Positions 23,738-34,661 of a stretch of DNA of 64,000 nt are shown one piece after another; position 1 is the stretch's first letter; the number at the start of each line of letters is the position of its first letter. The stretch spans positions 62,001-126,000 of the forward strand of contig JANBPK010001038.1 of assembly GCA_027579435.1 (NCBI GenBank), in the 5' to 3' direction. The translations under genes were made by a program, and so were the position numbers. The DNA is from Candolleomyces eurysporus (Eukaryota > Basidiomycota > Agaricomycetes > Agaricales > Psathyrellaceae). The notes beneath the pieces are model-generated. The model was not told the origin of the DNA. It ran no database searches and saw only the letters and a list, made by a program, of their open reading frames with translations.

Positions 23738-25183
23738 GGCGATGGTTGTTCTGAGTCTTGACCAGTCAGGTAGGCTCCTCCGATAGGTGGATAGGTAGGT
23801 AGACGGCACAAGATCTCAATAAGGAACGGTACGCTCTTGCCGGAGGAGGACGAATATGGAACTCCATGTAGCTAGGACTTCCGAGATGCGCGAACGGGCG
23901 CTTTGACGAGACAGGTTACATTGACAAAGAGAGCATATCTGAGGCAGCTACTTCATCTCATCCATTCCTGTTTCAAATTCTACCCGCTGTAAACTTGACT
24001 GGCTCCACTGAGGGGTTACTAGCAGAAAGTACGCCGTTCGGAGTTTCGAGATGTCCGTTGAAGCATTGGTAAGTAGGGCCTCTATCCCTACTTGTTGGCT
24101 TACTTGCAGACTCCAGGTGCTTTCTCGTAGACGCTGTGTTGTTCCACATTCATAGGGCTAGCGAAGCTGTATGATTACACCGCATGTTTGCTTCGGCAAA
24201 TATCAGCGATATTTCAGGGCTTCCAAGCTTGCTGAGGCCAAGTTCTCCGCCGTTGCTTCGCGCCGCCCCTTTTATCATCGCAGAACACATCCCAATTGTC
24301 ATTGGATGAAAGTATGTGTGTTTGTGTGCCAACCCTGCTACGTAGATACACCGTGCGTCTTGAATAAAATGAACAGCGCCAATCTCTATACTAAAGGTAT
24401 TGATAGACCAAATCAGTTCCTCCTGCGTTAATTCTCATTCAAAGGTTGAATTCAGAGTCAAATTTACAAAAAGAGCTCGATTTCTATCTGTCTCAGCACC
24501 AAAAACAACCGAAAATCAACGGCGAAATCTGGCCTTTCGATTTCTTGTTACCTGACAGGCTTGACAGGGATTGTCGGTCCTCCGTCTCCGTCTCAATGAT
24601 GAAGTTTGAGAGCCAAGATCGTAGTCGCGACAGCTGCTTAGGAAAGAATAGACCCGTTTCATCTCCATATCTCTCTTTTCTGTTTGGTTTTGGAACTGAA
24701 CGAAAAGCAACCAGTGAACCCTGTGCGTATCTATGATATGACAACCATACCAATTGAGCTCGATGTGAGCTACCTTTCCTAAACCTTGCCTGTTCTCGCC
24801 CGGGCACCCTCAGGCTGCCAATCAGCTTGAGTGTCTATTCCGAGATTTCACGAGAAGAGTTGAGAGGAAACGGCTGTATGGGCTCCAAAACAGCCGGAAC
24901 TTGATCCGCGTCTCATCATACCAAATATATCGATCCTTCCCCGCCACTTCACCCTCAGATAAATCCTTGGAATCAAGGAATCAGAACATGGCCCGAAGCT
25001 CAGCCACTAAGCGCCCTCCTTTTGGGGTCGGAGAGATCGGCGTGCGCTCGTATAAGTAGGGACGGCCGGTCGCACTTGGTGTCCCTTATCTTTAAGTGGT
25101 GCGCTGAGCGTTCAGGTTGACCGCCGAACGCTAATCGCGCTTCTCTAGCCTGAGCTCTGTCTTTCCCATATCAGAGCCATTCC

Positions 25184-26807
25184 ATGGACAGTATATCCGC
25201 TGCCGCTCTCTCTCTTAGCCGTTTCCAAACTACAAAAGTGTGTCTTCTTGAACGGTGTCGTCTCAGAAGTGATGGCGAAAGTGTTGACTATCGTTGAATC
25301 TGGATGACAGTACTTCAATGGTAAGTCGTCTGCTCATTTCGAATTACTCATGATGACCATCTCATACTCATGCCGCGTCTACCTTTTTAGTTGCTGCCTT
25401 CACGTATCTCGTTTCCGACTACCTACAGACCTTGGATCTGGAGGTATGGACTTGCCGATTAGCTTTCACTTTTGTTCTTCTTAATTTCGTTGGGTTTCGA
25501 TAGGCCAAATATACTTGGGGCCGCAAACTCAGTCCTGTAATTGTCCTATTCCTGGTAACGCGATATCTTGGATTCATCGTGTTATCTTTGCTCCTGTATT
25601 GTATGTTCTCCCTTCTAGATTTACGGTCCTCGGAAAATCATACTAATGACTATGACTACGACTATGATGATTCGCAACTCCGATAGTCCAATTCGGCACC
25701 AACTTGACTCCACAGGTATAGTGCCTTCTTCGTTGGAGAATCTAACCTGACGTGGATCTCATCAGAATTGTGCGATCATACACGGGGCCGTGGCATGTCG
25801 GTGACCTTCACGTCATTCTTGGTGGATAAAACTGACAGTAAGCATAATACAGTTCTTCTAGGAGCCAGTACAACGGCAGCAGATGCTATCATGTTTATAC
25901 GCATTCACGCCCTGGCAAACAGAAGTAGAGCTATGTCGATCTATCTACCCGTCCATTTCTTCGTGCGTTGTCAAATTCGTGGCTCAAGAATCCTTTCCGT
26001 CTGAACTCTACTAGGCGATGTACACTCCGTTCTTCTCAGTGTTTCTTTACGACCTGACTACGGTTCGATGTCGGTGTTGTTTCTCTCCGGCCAGATAGAA
26101 CTCGGAGCTCTGACTTGAGTTCACGATGTGCTACAGGGGATCCATCGCCTTACCCATCGGAAATGCCCTGCGTCCTCGCGGGACGCACGGTCAACAGGAT
26201 CATGATTCCGCTAATAGTAATGTTGGTCAATCTCCTCGGTGAGTGTGGATCCCCATCATGCTCGCCGCCTAAAATGCATCTCACCAGATATTAGTGGCTT
26301 GCGTCCTCACCATCTGGTACGGACGTCGTAACTACCGCAACTCAACCAGTCCACTCTTGGAAATATTTTACATCGATGGAACCATATACTTTTCAACTAT
26401 GGGGGGTGAGTTGCTTTTGCTTCAGTTGGCCGAGAAACTGTACCAGTAGAAATTGACAGCGTTTGCCTCTAGCGATCGTTGCCGCCCTCATAGCCGTTTT
26501 ACACAGGCCAGTAAGTCCATTTAGTTTATCTCAAAAACTTTACCAAAGACCGACATAAATACATTTCCAGATAGAATATCACTTTCTGCTTATAGGGTGA
26601 GTCCGGGCAGGACTCTAACTGCATGTTCATCACGTACTGAAACGGAAGGGCCCATACGACTTTGGCAGAATGCATCAAGCCGCCCATTCTACGCTCACAG
26701 CTAGGATCATGCTTCGTTTCAGAGAAATGGCTCGCAAGCCTGGAACAACATGTGAGCTCACATTAACAGCCTTCATGTGCGCCCCAAGGCAATTGCTGGA
26801 GACATAG
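25184..26807 (+). pseudogene. DUF6533 membrane protein, copy 2, probably disrupted
   Basis: Begins ATG 25184 ('MDSISAAALSLSRFQTTK') and is collinear with the copy at 21265-22863 to the TAG at 26805-26807. The signature exons are intact ('FTYLVSDYLQTLDLE', 'KYTWGRKLSPVIVLFLVTR'). In the exon after 'TPQ' (about 25764-25830), one base is missing relative to copy 1, and the frame then meets TGA soon after 'IIHGAVACR'. No homopolymer is near, so this is less likely to be a sequencing artefact. An alternative donor at 'gtcggtgacc' could skip the problem, so the gene may still be expressed in some form. Confidence 0.6.
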
Positions 26808-26985
26808 GAAAGTGGCTTCGGCAAAGATGTGCCAGCCACGGCGATACCTCCCTAGGGCTTGGAATTGTCATCAAAGGAATACTTGAAATTGAAAGGATCA
26901 TCGTTACATTGTGCAACCAGTAAATTGTCAACTCCTTTCTGCAAGCATCACTTCCTTCCCTTAAACTGAACTGCCCAGGCTGGGG

Positions 26986-27216
26986 TCAGGCCTTTTCTCT
27001 GAACAAGGTTTCTTCTGCGCCTGCCTTGACCTTCACCTCAGCGCGTGATCGCCCGGAATTTTCGTCTTTTCCCGCAACTAGTTGAAGTATGTGTCTACAG
27101 ATGTCCTCGGACAAGTCATTAAGCCTTCCATCCGAATTCTCGATTTTGCCGGAATCAGATGAGATGGAGGAGTGGCGAAACTGGTCGACAGGCTGAGGCT
27201 CCTTTTCAGACTCCAT
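26986..27216 (-). pseudogene. F-box N-terminal remnant (outer end of left inverted arm)
   Basis: A frame from ATG 27214-27216 gives 'SSISSDSGKIENSDGRLNDL' then 'SEDICRHILQLVAG', an F-box-like helix set, and 'NSGRSRAEV'. It matches the plus-strand remnant at about 61640-61830. No leucine-rich body follows, so it appears to be a leftover. Confidence 0.5.
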
Positions 27217-27813
27217 TCAAACTCCGTCCTTCCTGTTCCTTACGGTCGTCGTTGCAACGTTGATCCCAGACCCTCTGCAAACGAGAGGTGGAAGACGCGA
27301 CCAACATCGGACCCCGTACAAACGTCCAAAGGCACCCTTTCTACACACCGAAGCTCATTCCTGCTCCTCATGGAGGCTCGGATTCGTCTAAGGTGGGTGA
27401 TACTAAAATGGACATTGAATGTATCTCGGATATATTCAATGTCCACAGTTGCACTGGTTTCTGATGCGCATCTTGGAGGGAGTGCCGCCGGAATGGGTCG
27501 TGGTGGGTTATTTCGGACAATCAACCAGAGAAATTGTGGGACATGAAAACAGCTTTCCTGTCGCCATCAGGGAGTGAGGGCGGGGCTACTACCCCGCTCG
27601 GATTTGCCGAGTGGGATGCCCTGCTGGGCGGTAATTGTGGGATACGTTCCACAGCGGAGTCGGCTTTAGAGGCGTCGTGAAGCCTTTGACATCGATATGC
27701 GAGGTGGGGAGTCGGGAGTATAAAAGTCATCGGTGTGCAGGCTAGGAGAAAGCAACCAGCCCTCCTACTTCACTTCCTCAAGTGCTCTCATCTCCGGCTC
27801 CAACATCCGAACA
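27217..27813. promoter_or_regulatory. HMGR1 upstream region, conserved with HMGR4 upstream
   Basis: Bases about 27540-27700 match the reverse complement of about 61000-61140, with the shared strings 'tcggatttgccgagtgggat' and 'cacagcggagtcggcttt'. A TATA-like 'gtataaaag' sits at about 27718. Both genes therefore kept their promoters when duplicated. Confidence 0.6.
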
Positions 27814-29416
27814 ATGTCTTCTATTGCTCAACTACACACCTCCACCTTCTCCATTCAGGACCTGGAGCTGAAGCTGAAGCAGGTCAGGCTTGCTCATCCG
27901 GAGCAATCTTTGCCCTCGCCTCCTTCCGATTCGGGATCGTCATCACCTCAGGAATGCCAACCTGAGGAAAGCTACTTCCTCCGCTCTTTGAAGGAGTGCT
28001 TAACTATCTACGAGGAACCTTCCAGGCCAAGGAGTGAATCCCTTTTGCTCCTCAGCGACGAAGAAGTCATCATGCTTGCCAACAACGGAAACATCGCAAC
28101 ATACGCTCTTGAGAAGCTGTTCGGCATGGACCAACTCGAACGAGCCGTTCGTATCAGACGTGCTCTTATCTGTAAGTCGTTTCTCTTCAATCAAAATGTG
28201 CAACATAAACTCACATCATCCTCGATAGCCCGGGGATCTTCAACCGGTACGCTCGAATCCTCGAGCATCCCATTCGAGAACTACGACTACTCCCGAGTTC
28301 TCGGAGCCTGCTGCGAGAACGTCGTCGGCTATATCCCCATTCCTCTCGGCGTCGCCGGTCCATTGACCGTCGATGGCAAACAATACCCCATCCCGATGGC
28401 CACAGCTGAAGGTACTCTCGTCGCCTCAACTTCTCNGGGGGTGCAAAGCGCTCAATGCCGGCGGAGGCGTCACCACCGTCCTCGTCGGTGACGGTATGAC
28501 TCGCGGCCCTGCCATCGACTTCCCGTCCGCTATCCGAGCTGGAAAGGCTAAGGCGTGGATCGATTCGGACGAGGGCCACGAGATCCTCCGGGAAGCCTTC
28601 GAGTCGACGTCGCGGTTCGCCAAGCTGAAGAGCTTGAAGACGGCAATTGCTGGGAGAACGCTGTATGTTCGATTTGCGACGACGACGGGAGATGCGATGG
28701 GGATGAACATGATCTCGAAGGGAACGGAGAGGGCATTGGAGGCGATGCAGAAACGCTTCCCCGAGATGGTCGTCCTCGCGCTTTCGGGCAATTACTGTAC
28801 CGACAAGAAGCCAGCAGCGATCAACTGGATCGAGGGGAGAGGGAAGAGTGTCGTGGCCGAGGCGGTCGTTCCCGGGCACGTCGTCAAGACGGTGTTGAAG
28901 ACAACGGTGAAGGATTTATGCAACCTGAATGTGAAGAAGAACCTTATGGGGAGCGCGATGGCGGGATCGATTGGCGGATTCAATGCTCATGCTGCAAATA
29001 TCCTTACCGCGATCTTCCTTGCGACGGGTCAAGACCCAGCGCAGAACGTAGAGAGTTCGATGTGCATGACGCTAATGGAACCAACCGGTCCCGACGGCGA
29101 AGACCTCCTCGTCTCGGTTACCATGCCCTGTATCGAGGTTGGGACAGTCGGAGGAGGCACAGTCCTTGCACCTCAGCAAGGCGTTCTCGACATGCTTGGC
29201 GTTCGAGGCGCTCACCCTCAACAACCAGGCCAGAACGCGCAGACACTCGCCCGCATCATCGCCTCCGCTGTATTGGCTGGGGAGCTGTCACTGCTCAGTG
29301 CTCTTGCTGCAGGTCATCTCATCAAAGCGCACATGGCGCACAACAGGTCGCAGGCCAATACGCCTGCAGCATCTGTTCCTGCTACTCCTGGCGCCGGACT
29401 TGCATACAGAGTTTGA
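27814..29416 (+). CDS. HMG-CoA reductase catalytic-domain protein, copy 1 (HMGR1)
   Basis: ATG 27814, 57-bp intron 28172-28228, TGA 29414-29416. Without the N at 28436 the coding length is a multiple of three (514 residues) and reads 'STSRGCKA' across it, so the apparent frameshift is an artefact. HMGR signatures are visible: '[17 protein letters not shown]', '[14 protein letters not shown]' and '[13 protein letters not shown]' with the catalytic His. The catalytic Glu ('AEGTLVAS'), Lys ('DKKPAAINW') and Asp ('[11 protein letters not shown]') are present. It catalyses HMG-CoA + 2 NADPH to mevalonate. The usual N-terminal membrane and sterol-sensing domain is absent; a Ser/Pro-rich 45-residue leader replaces it, so a soluble enzyme is predicted. 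Confidence 0.93.
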
Positions 29417-30166
29417 ATATTTATTCCTTGCAGCATAAAGTACCTTAAATTAGATAGAGCATTTTCGGACTTTCACTAAAGTTTTTGAAGCATAACCTCA
29501 TCTGTATTATAGCCATTACACATCCAAATCGCGATCGAATTTCGAGCTGAGTTTGGGATTAATTTGCTTTCAAATAAAAGCGATGGTCGTTCTCCAGTAT
29601 GTATCAGATTCGAACAACTAATTTAGTGAATCATATCGAGTATGATAAATACGATCGGTGGGAACGTTTTCCACGTGAGGCTGTCGAGAAATGGGTCGTC
29701 TATAAGGGGCCCCGCTCACCAAGTCAATCAAAAGTCTTCGGCGGATTTGTTCATTCAACATATTGCGCGTTTTGGTTAGTTGGGATCGATGGTTTTGGTA
29801 TGCTCTTACGCCACGGTAGGGGGCAGCTCATCGTTTTCAGCTTGGACCCTTCCGAAGAGGAAGACCATCATACCTCTGCATGACCAAATGCTAGATTTTA
29901 TAGGTCGTAATCAAATGTTTATCCATAAAACAATGTAATTAGCACAGTGCAACAGGCCAGAATTGATACTCAGGCTCTGGCCAGAACTTCAATCGGTAGA
30001 AACTCTTTACGAAGATCATATCCTAGGCGATGTTCAGTCACTGAGGCATGTAGCGTTGTCTGATGCACAAAGCGCCTACTTGGCGCCGTGTCATATGACA
30101 CTATGATCTGATCGATCAAGCTATGAGGAGCGAAGTTTCCATGGATTCCTTGTCTCGCCCAACTTC
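29417..30166. other. Intergenic
   Basis: HMGR1 3' flank and F-box/LRR gene 5' flank. A plus-strand frame at about 29599-29883 has no recognisable motif and is not called. Confidence 0.4.
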
Positions 30167-31193
30167 ATGGACTCAAACTTTCTTCAAGGTTTTCGATTTG
30201 CAGACCTACCTCAAGATATTGGGAGGTCGATATTCCAGGTGGCGGCTGAGTTGGATGAAGAAACCGGGCGCTTTTGCGCCCTGGTTTCCAAGGAGATAAA
30301 TTCATGGTGCGTACCATAGACAATGAAATGGCTGTCGCTCTGAACGGAGTCAAAGGGTAGAACCCATACTTTACGGCACCATTATGCTCAGGAATACCAA
30401 TCAATTGTCAAAATTCTACGATCTCGTTCGACGCTCCCGGAGCAACTCGTCACGGAGGACGTCGGAGTTTTTCGCCTTGCACGTCAAGTCGCTCTCTATC
30501 ACCCGCGATAGCTACAACCCTCCGAATTTGGAGGAAACGCTCGCTGTGCTCCAAGCATGCTCTGATGTCGAACGCTTGGTTCTGTGGGGATTCCCCCGTG
30601 AGGGAGAGAGAACCGCAAAGAACCTTCACACTTTCATGACATCATCCGCCATATCCCCCCTCCGCCTCTCTATCATGACTTCCCTCTTTCCTAAAGATCA
30701 GATTCACTTCTCGCTTCCCATCTTTCAGAACGCAACACATCTCGAGTTGGTGTGGTGCCGAGTGGACAATCTTACCCCCAAAGACGACGTGAAATGGAAT
30801 ACGCTCGGACTCCTCAAGAACCTAACACACTTATCAATATATCCTGGATTTCAGTTAAGCGAAGGGTACTCCCAACTGGTGGGAGAGATCATGTCCCTTT
30901 GTCCAGAATCCCTTCGAGTGTTTATTATCTGGGTTTACGACACTTTTTTCTATGATGAAAGATCCCCCGCTTATGACGACACCAAGGCCATATCCGAAGG
31001 AGACGTCGATATGCGGACGGTTAGTGCTTATATGGGATACCATTACCCTAGGGTGGGCAACTACGGCTTCAGTCGGTCACTCGGTGAGGTGCTACAGGAC
31101 TGTGCTGGTATCACAGTTGGTGAGGATATGTGGACTTTGGCGGAAGATTTCATCGAGGCTCGTCATCGTAGAAAGAGCACATCGCAGAGCTGA
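30167..31193 (+). CDS. F-box/LRR-like protein, third complete copy
   Basis: ATG 30167 opens 'MDSNFLQGFRFADLPQDIGR' with the F-box-like helices and '..CALVSKEINSW'. A 49-bp intron (30307-30355, GTGCGT..AAAG) is followed by 'VEPILYGTIMLRN', then leucine-rich turns and 'DCAGITVGEDMWTLAEDFIE' near the C terminus; TGA at 31191-31193. An upstream ATG at 30141 is in another frame and ends early. It is closer to the partial gene at the window's left edge than to the 5.5-8.4 kb pair. It sits between HMGR1 and HMGR2, where the right-hand arm has no counterpart, so it was inserted or lost there. Confidence 0.8.
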
Positions 31194-31274
31194 AGGGCCA
31201 CTCCTTTTTAGACAACTCGTGTAACACGGACCTGAATGCAGAAGATGTTTAGTACATAGCAAAGTACTCTAGCT

Positions 31275-31517
31275 CTAGCACAAAGATCTCGCACCCCCGC
31301 TTAACCGCGGCCTTTGCAATAAACAACTCCATATCCTGCGGGTCCTTCTCGGTTTCCCTGTAACAGACGAATTCCAACCCTGCCCGACAAACAACTCCTT
31401 CATGTCTTTTTCTGTAAGTCTATATGGAGTAACATGATGCAGATACTGCTCAGGACTTGTGGGTGTTTGGATTTGGATGATGGGGAGTGTTAGTGAACGT
31501 GATCGGATCATTGCCAA
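31275..31517 (-). pseudogene. Methyltransferase last-exon fragment
   Basis: The minus strand gives 'YLHHVTPYRLTEKDMKELF', matching 'HRHHVTRFGYTEEDMKELL' of the methyltransferase at 332-1279. A frame change in the fragment then leads to 'DPQDM', as in the intact gene. The SAM-binding exons are missing. It is convergent with the F-box gene at 30167-31193, as in the intact arrangement at 1-1279. Confidence 0.75.
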
Positions 31518-31649
31518 TGCCGAATATTTTTATTTGACCCACACTCCTAGATTTGAGGCAAACCCACTTCAAGGCTATCCTCCACTCGTCGACCAGCTTC
31601 TACGATTGGCCATGCAGCGATGCACTTCAATCTATATCCCTGCATCGGG

Positions 31650-32277
31650 TTAAAGTTTGGGAATGGTTTCCTACCAGGCTGTCGGCGGAGTGAGTGAGGT
31701 TGCCCACAGGATGACGATATCAGGTGACGATTGAAGGGTCATGCATGTATCTTGGAGAAAGCCAGGGCAAGAAGTTGTACCTTGGAATTTTGGACTCCAA
31801 AAGGCTTTTGTTAAGCGTGGCAGTCAGGGATCCTTGTGCAACGCGGGGTAGTGCGCCGGTCTGTCACTCCGGTTTGCGTCATGGGTCACTTGAAACATCC
31901 CCTTGTGCCTCGCCGACGAAAATGGCATAGCCTTGAACAACCCGTTCCAAGGTGGCAAATAAAATTCAAGTGGGAGAGTCAATAGTAGTGGGCCATCAAA
32001 ACAAGATCGAAAGCCGTCGGCGGAATGTGGTGGGTCCCGACTCTCCCGTGGCGGGAGCTGTTCTGGATGGGTATCAGTCCCACTACGGAGTCGGCGATGG
32101 TTTGAAGAGTGGGATGTGGTTTTACAGCGTCGAAAGGCCGACTTCAGCAGGCCGCCTAGGATGTGGGGGGTCGGGAATATAAAGGATTCGGGGTGAAGAC
32201 CAAGAGAAGGCAACCAGCCCTCCTTCTTCACTTGCTTCCACAGGTGCTTTCTTCTCCAGTTTCAACAATCAGCAACA
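31650..32277. promoter_or_regulatory. HMGR2 upstream region, conserved with HMGR3 upstream
   Basis: Bases about 31850-32270 match the reverse complement of about 57890-58330, with common blocks such as 'ggagctgttctggatgg', 'ccactacggagtcggcgatgg' and 'gatgtgggg.gtcgggaatataaa'. 'gaatataaagg' at about 32173 is a likely TATA element about 100 bp before the ATG. Confidence 0.6.
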
Positions 32278-33881
32278 ATGTCCACCATTGCTCAACAACA
32301 CATCTCTTCCTTCTCCGTTCGGGACCTAGAGTTGAAGCTGAAGCAGGTCAGGCTCGCTCACCCTGAGCAATCCTTGCCTTCGCCTCCCTCCTCCGATTCG
32401 GGATCGTCGTCGCCTCGGGAAAGCCAGACTGAGGAGAGCTACTTCCTCCGGTCATTGAAAGAGTGCTTGGCCATCTACGAGGAGACTTCTCGGTCAAGGA
32501 GTGAATCTCTTTCTCTCCTCAGCGACGAGGAGGTTATCATGCTTGCCAACAATGGAAACATCGCAACGTACGCTCTTGAGAAACTGTTCGGAATGGACCA
32601 ACTCGAACGAGCGGTTCGCATCAGGCGTGCTATCATCTGTAAGTCATTTTCTTTCAATCATATCTGCAATCCAAAACTCACATTGTCCTGATAGCGCGTG
32701 CATCTTCCACCGGTACGCTCGAATCCTCGAGCATTCCATACGAGAACTACGATTACTCTCGTGTTCTCGGAGCCTGCTGCGAGAACGTCGTCGGCTACAT
32801 TCCCATCCCTCTAGGCGTCGCAGGTCCCTTGACCGTCGACGGCACACAATATCCCATCCCAATGGCCACCGCTGAAGGAACTCTAGTCGCTTCAACGTCT
32901 CGAGGCTGCAAAGCTCTCAACGCCGGAGGAGGTGTCACCACCGTCCTCGTCGGTGACGGTATGACTCGCGGTCCCGCTATCGACTTCCCCTCTGCTATCC
33001 AAGCCGGAAAGGCCAAGGCTTGGATCGATTCGGACGACGGCCACGAGATCCTCCGAGAAGCCTTCGAGTCGACTTCGAGGTTCGCCAAGCTGAAGAGCTT
33101 GAAGACGGCAATTGCTGGGAGGACACTTTATGTTCGATTTGCAACGACGACGGGCGATGCGATGGGGATGAACATGATCTCGAAGGGGACGGAGAAGGCA
33201 TTAGAGGCGATGCAGAAACGCTTCCCCGAGATGGTCGTCCTCGCGCTTTCGGGCAATTACTGTACCGACAAGAAGCCAGCAGCGATCAACTGGATCGAGG
33301 GGAGAGGGAAGAGTGTCGTGACCGAGGCGGTCGTTCCTGGACACGTCGTCAAGACGGTGTTGAAGACAACGGTGAAGGATTTATGCAACCTGAATGTGAA
33401 GAAGAACCTTATAGGGAGCGCGATGGCGGGATCGATTGGCGGATTCAATGCTCATGCTGCGAATATCCTTACCGCGATCTTCCTTGCGACGGGTCAAGAC
33501 CCAGCACAGAATGTGGAGAGTTCGATGTGCATGACGCTAATGGAACCAACCGGGCCCAACGGCGAAGACCTCCTCGTCTCGGTTACCATGCCCTGTATTG
33601 AAGTCGGGACAGTTGGCGGTGGCACTGTCCTCGCTCCTCAACAAGGCGTTCTCGACATGCTTGGTATTCGAGGTGCCCATCCTCAACAACCAGGTCAGAA
33701 CGCGCAGACACTCGCTCGTATCATCGCCTCCGCCGTCTTGGCTGGAGAGCTGTCATTGCTCAGTGCCCTCGCTGCAGGCCACCTCATCAAAGCACACATG
33801 GCTCACAACAGATCGCAGGTCAATACCCCCGCTACGTCTGTTCCTGTGACACCTGGCGCTGGATTTGTATACAGAGTTTGA
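32278..33881 (+). CDS. HMG-CoA reductase catalytic-domain protein, copy 2 (HMGR2)
   Basis: ATG 32278, 56-bp intron 32639-32694, TGA 33879-33881, 515 residues, no breaks. It contains all HMGR signatures and catalytic residues listed for HMGR1, with 'TEAVVPGHV' and '[17 protein letters not shown]' between them. Its N terminus ('[12 protein letters not shown]') is most like HMGR3, whereas HMGR1 and HMGR4 share 'STFS.QDLELKL'. No membrane segment is visible. Predicted soluble mevalonate-producing enzyme. The 3' part is almost identical to HMGR1 at the base level, which suggests recent duplication or gene conversion. Confidence 0.95.
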
Positions 33882-34661
33882 TTTTTCCATAGAGCACCTT
33901 CCATTATTTATGAGTCTTAGTATTTGCGGACCTTTGCATAGAAATTATGGACGAACCACACCTGTATGATAGCCACATCAAAGCAAAACTTTTGAACTCG
34001 AATTGACTCGCGTGTTTTGAGCTTGGAGGCAGACTGACAGCATGTCGCGTCTCTGACGCCGAGACGAAAACCGGGTTTGGGTTTGTGTGTTTTCAAAGGC
34101 ATCGTCTTCTCTTTCCTTCTCGAGCACCAATCATCAAACAACGCATTCCTGCCACCGCCGCGCAGTTACGCACTCATGAATTCGGATGTGAGCTGAACAA
34201 TTTTGGCGCCTGCATTGAGGCAAACCGATCTTGACCTTGCATAGACTGTAGAGCTGGAAGTACCCCAACCGTTCCCCATCCCAAAAGATGTGAAATGGGA
34301 CATTCCTCAGCAGTACTACCAGCTCAGTAACGAGCTTATCTGATTCTAGAACTCAAAAGTACACAGGAAGCTCTCAATCTTTTTGAGTAGTGTGTAGGCG
34401 AACTGCCTGACGACGTCCTGGGGATGTTTTCTCGGATGAGTACCATCGATCCTCCACTCACCGAGTCAGTCAGGACTCGGATATATTTGTTCGTTCGGAT
34501 TTTGCGCGTGTTTGTTGGCTTACCCAGATAATTTTGGGAAACCGTCACGCCATGACGGGACGCAATTTGTCCCTTTCAGCTTTTATTGTTCACAGGAAGA
34601 TCATGACACCTTTACCAAAGTCACAGGGTGGATATTGGAGCTCATAATCATTTTTGAATAC
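33882..34661. other. Intergenic
   Basis: 3' flanks of two convergent genes (HMGR2 and PL14). No supported gene. Confidence 0.4.

Larger units (their letters stand above)
19815..26940. repeat. Tandem duplication of about 3.2 kb, units offset by about 3.9 kb
   Basis: The left unit runs from within the tRNA-Gly (about 19831) to about 22960; the right unit from 23719 to about 26940. Both contain the post-tRNA string 'gagtcttgaccagtcaggtaggct', the decayed minus-strand frame and a DUF6533 gene. About 0.75 kb of unrelated sequence separates the units. Confidence 0.8.

Noticed and set aside
21265..26807. The two multi-helix membrane genes as STE3-type pheromone receptors
   Set aside because: The conserved 'DY.QTLDLE..K' and 'KLSPV..LF..TRYL' pattern is that of DUF6533 proteins; no STE3 motifs were found. 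So no receptor accompanies the pheromone genes here.
22864..27000. Transposable element in the gene-poor stretches
   Set aside because: No transposase, reverse transcriptase, terminal repeats or target-site duplications were recognised; the repeats are segmental duplications of genes.
28400..28480. HMGR1 as a frameshifted pseudogene
   Set aside because: Dropping the N at 28436 gives a length divisible by three and the conserved 'STSRGCKA'.
28555..29448. Long open frames overlapping the HMGR genes in other frames and on the opposite strand
   Set aside because: They recur in all four copies only because the HMGR coding sequence is conserved and GC-rich; they have low-complexity Arg/Glu/Asp composition and no family match.
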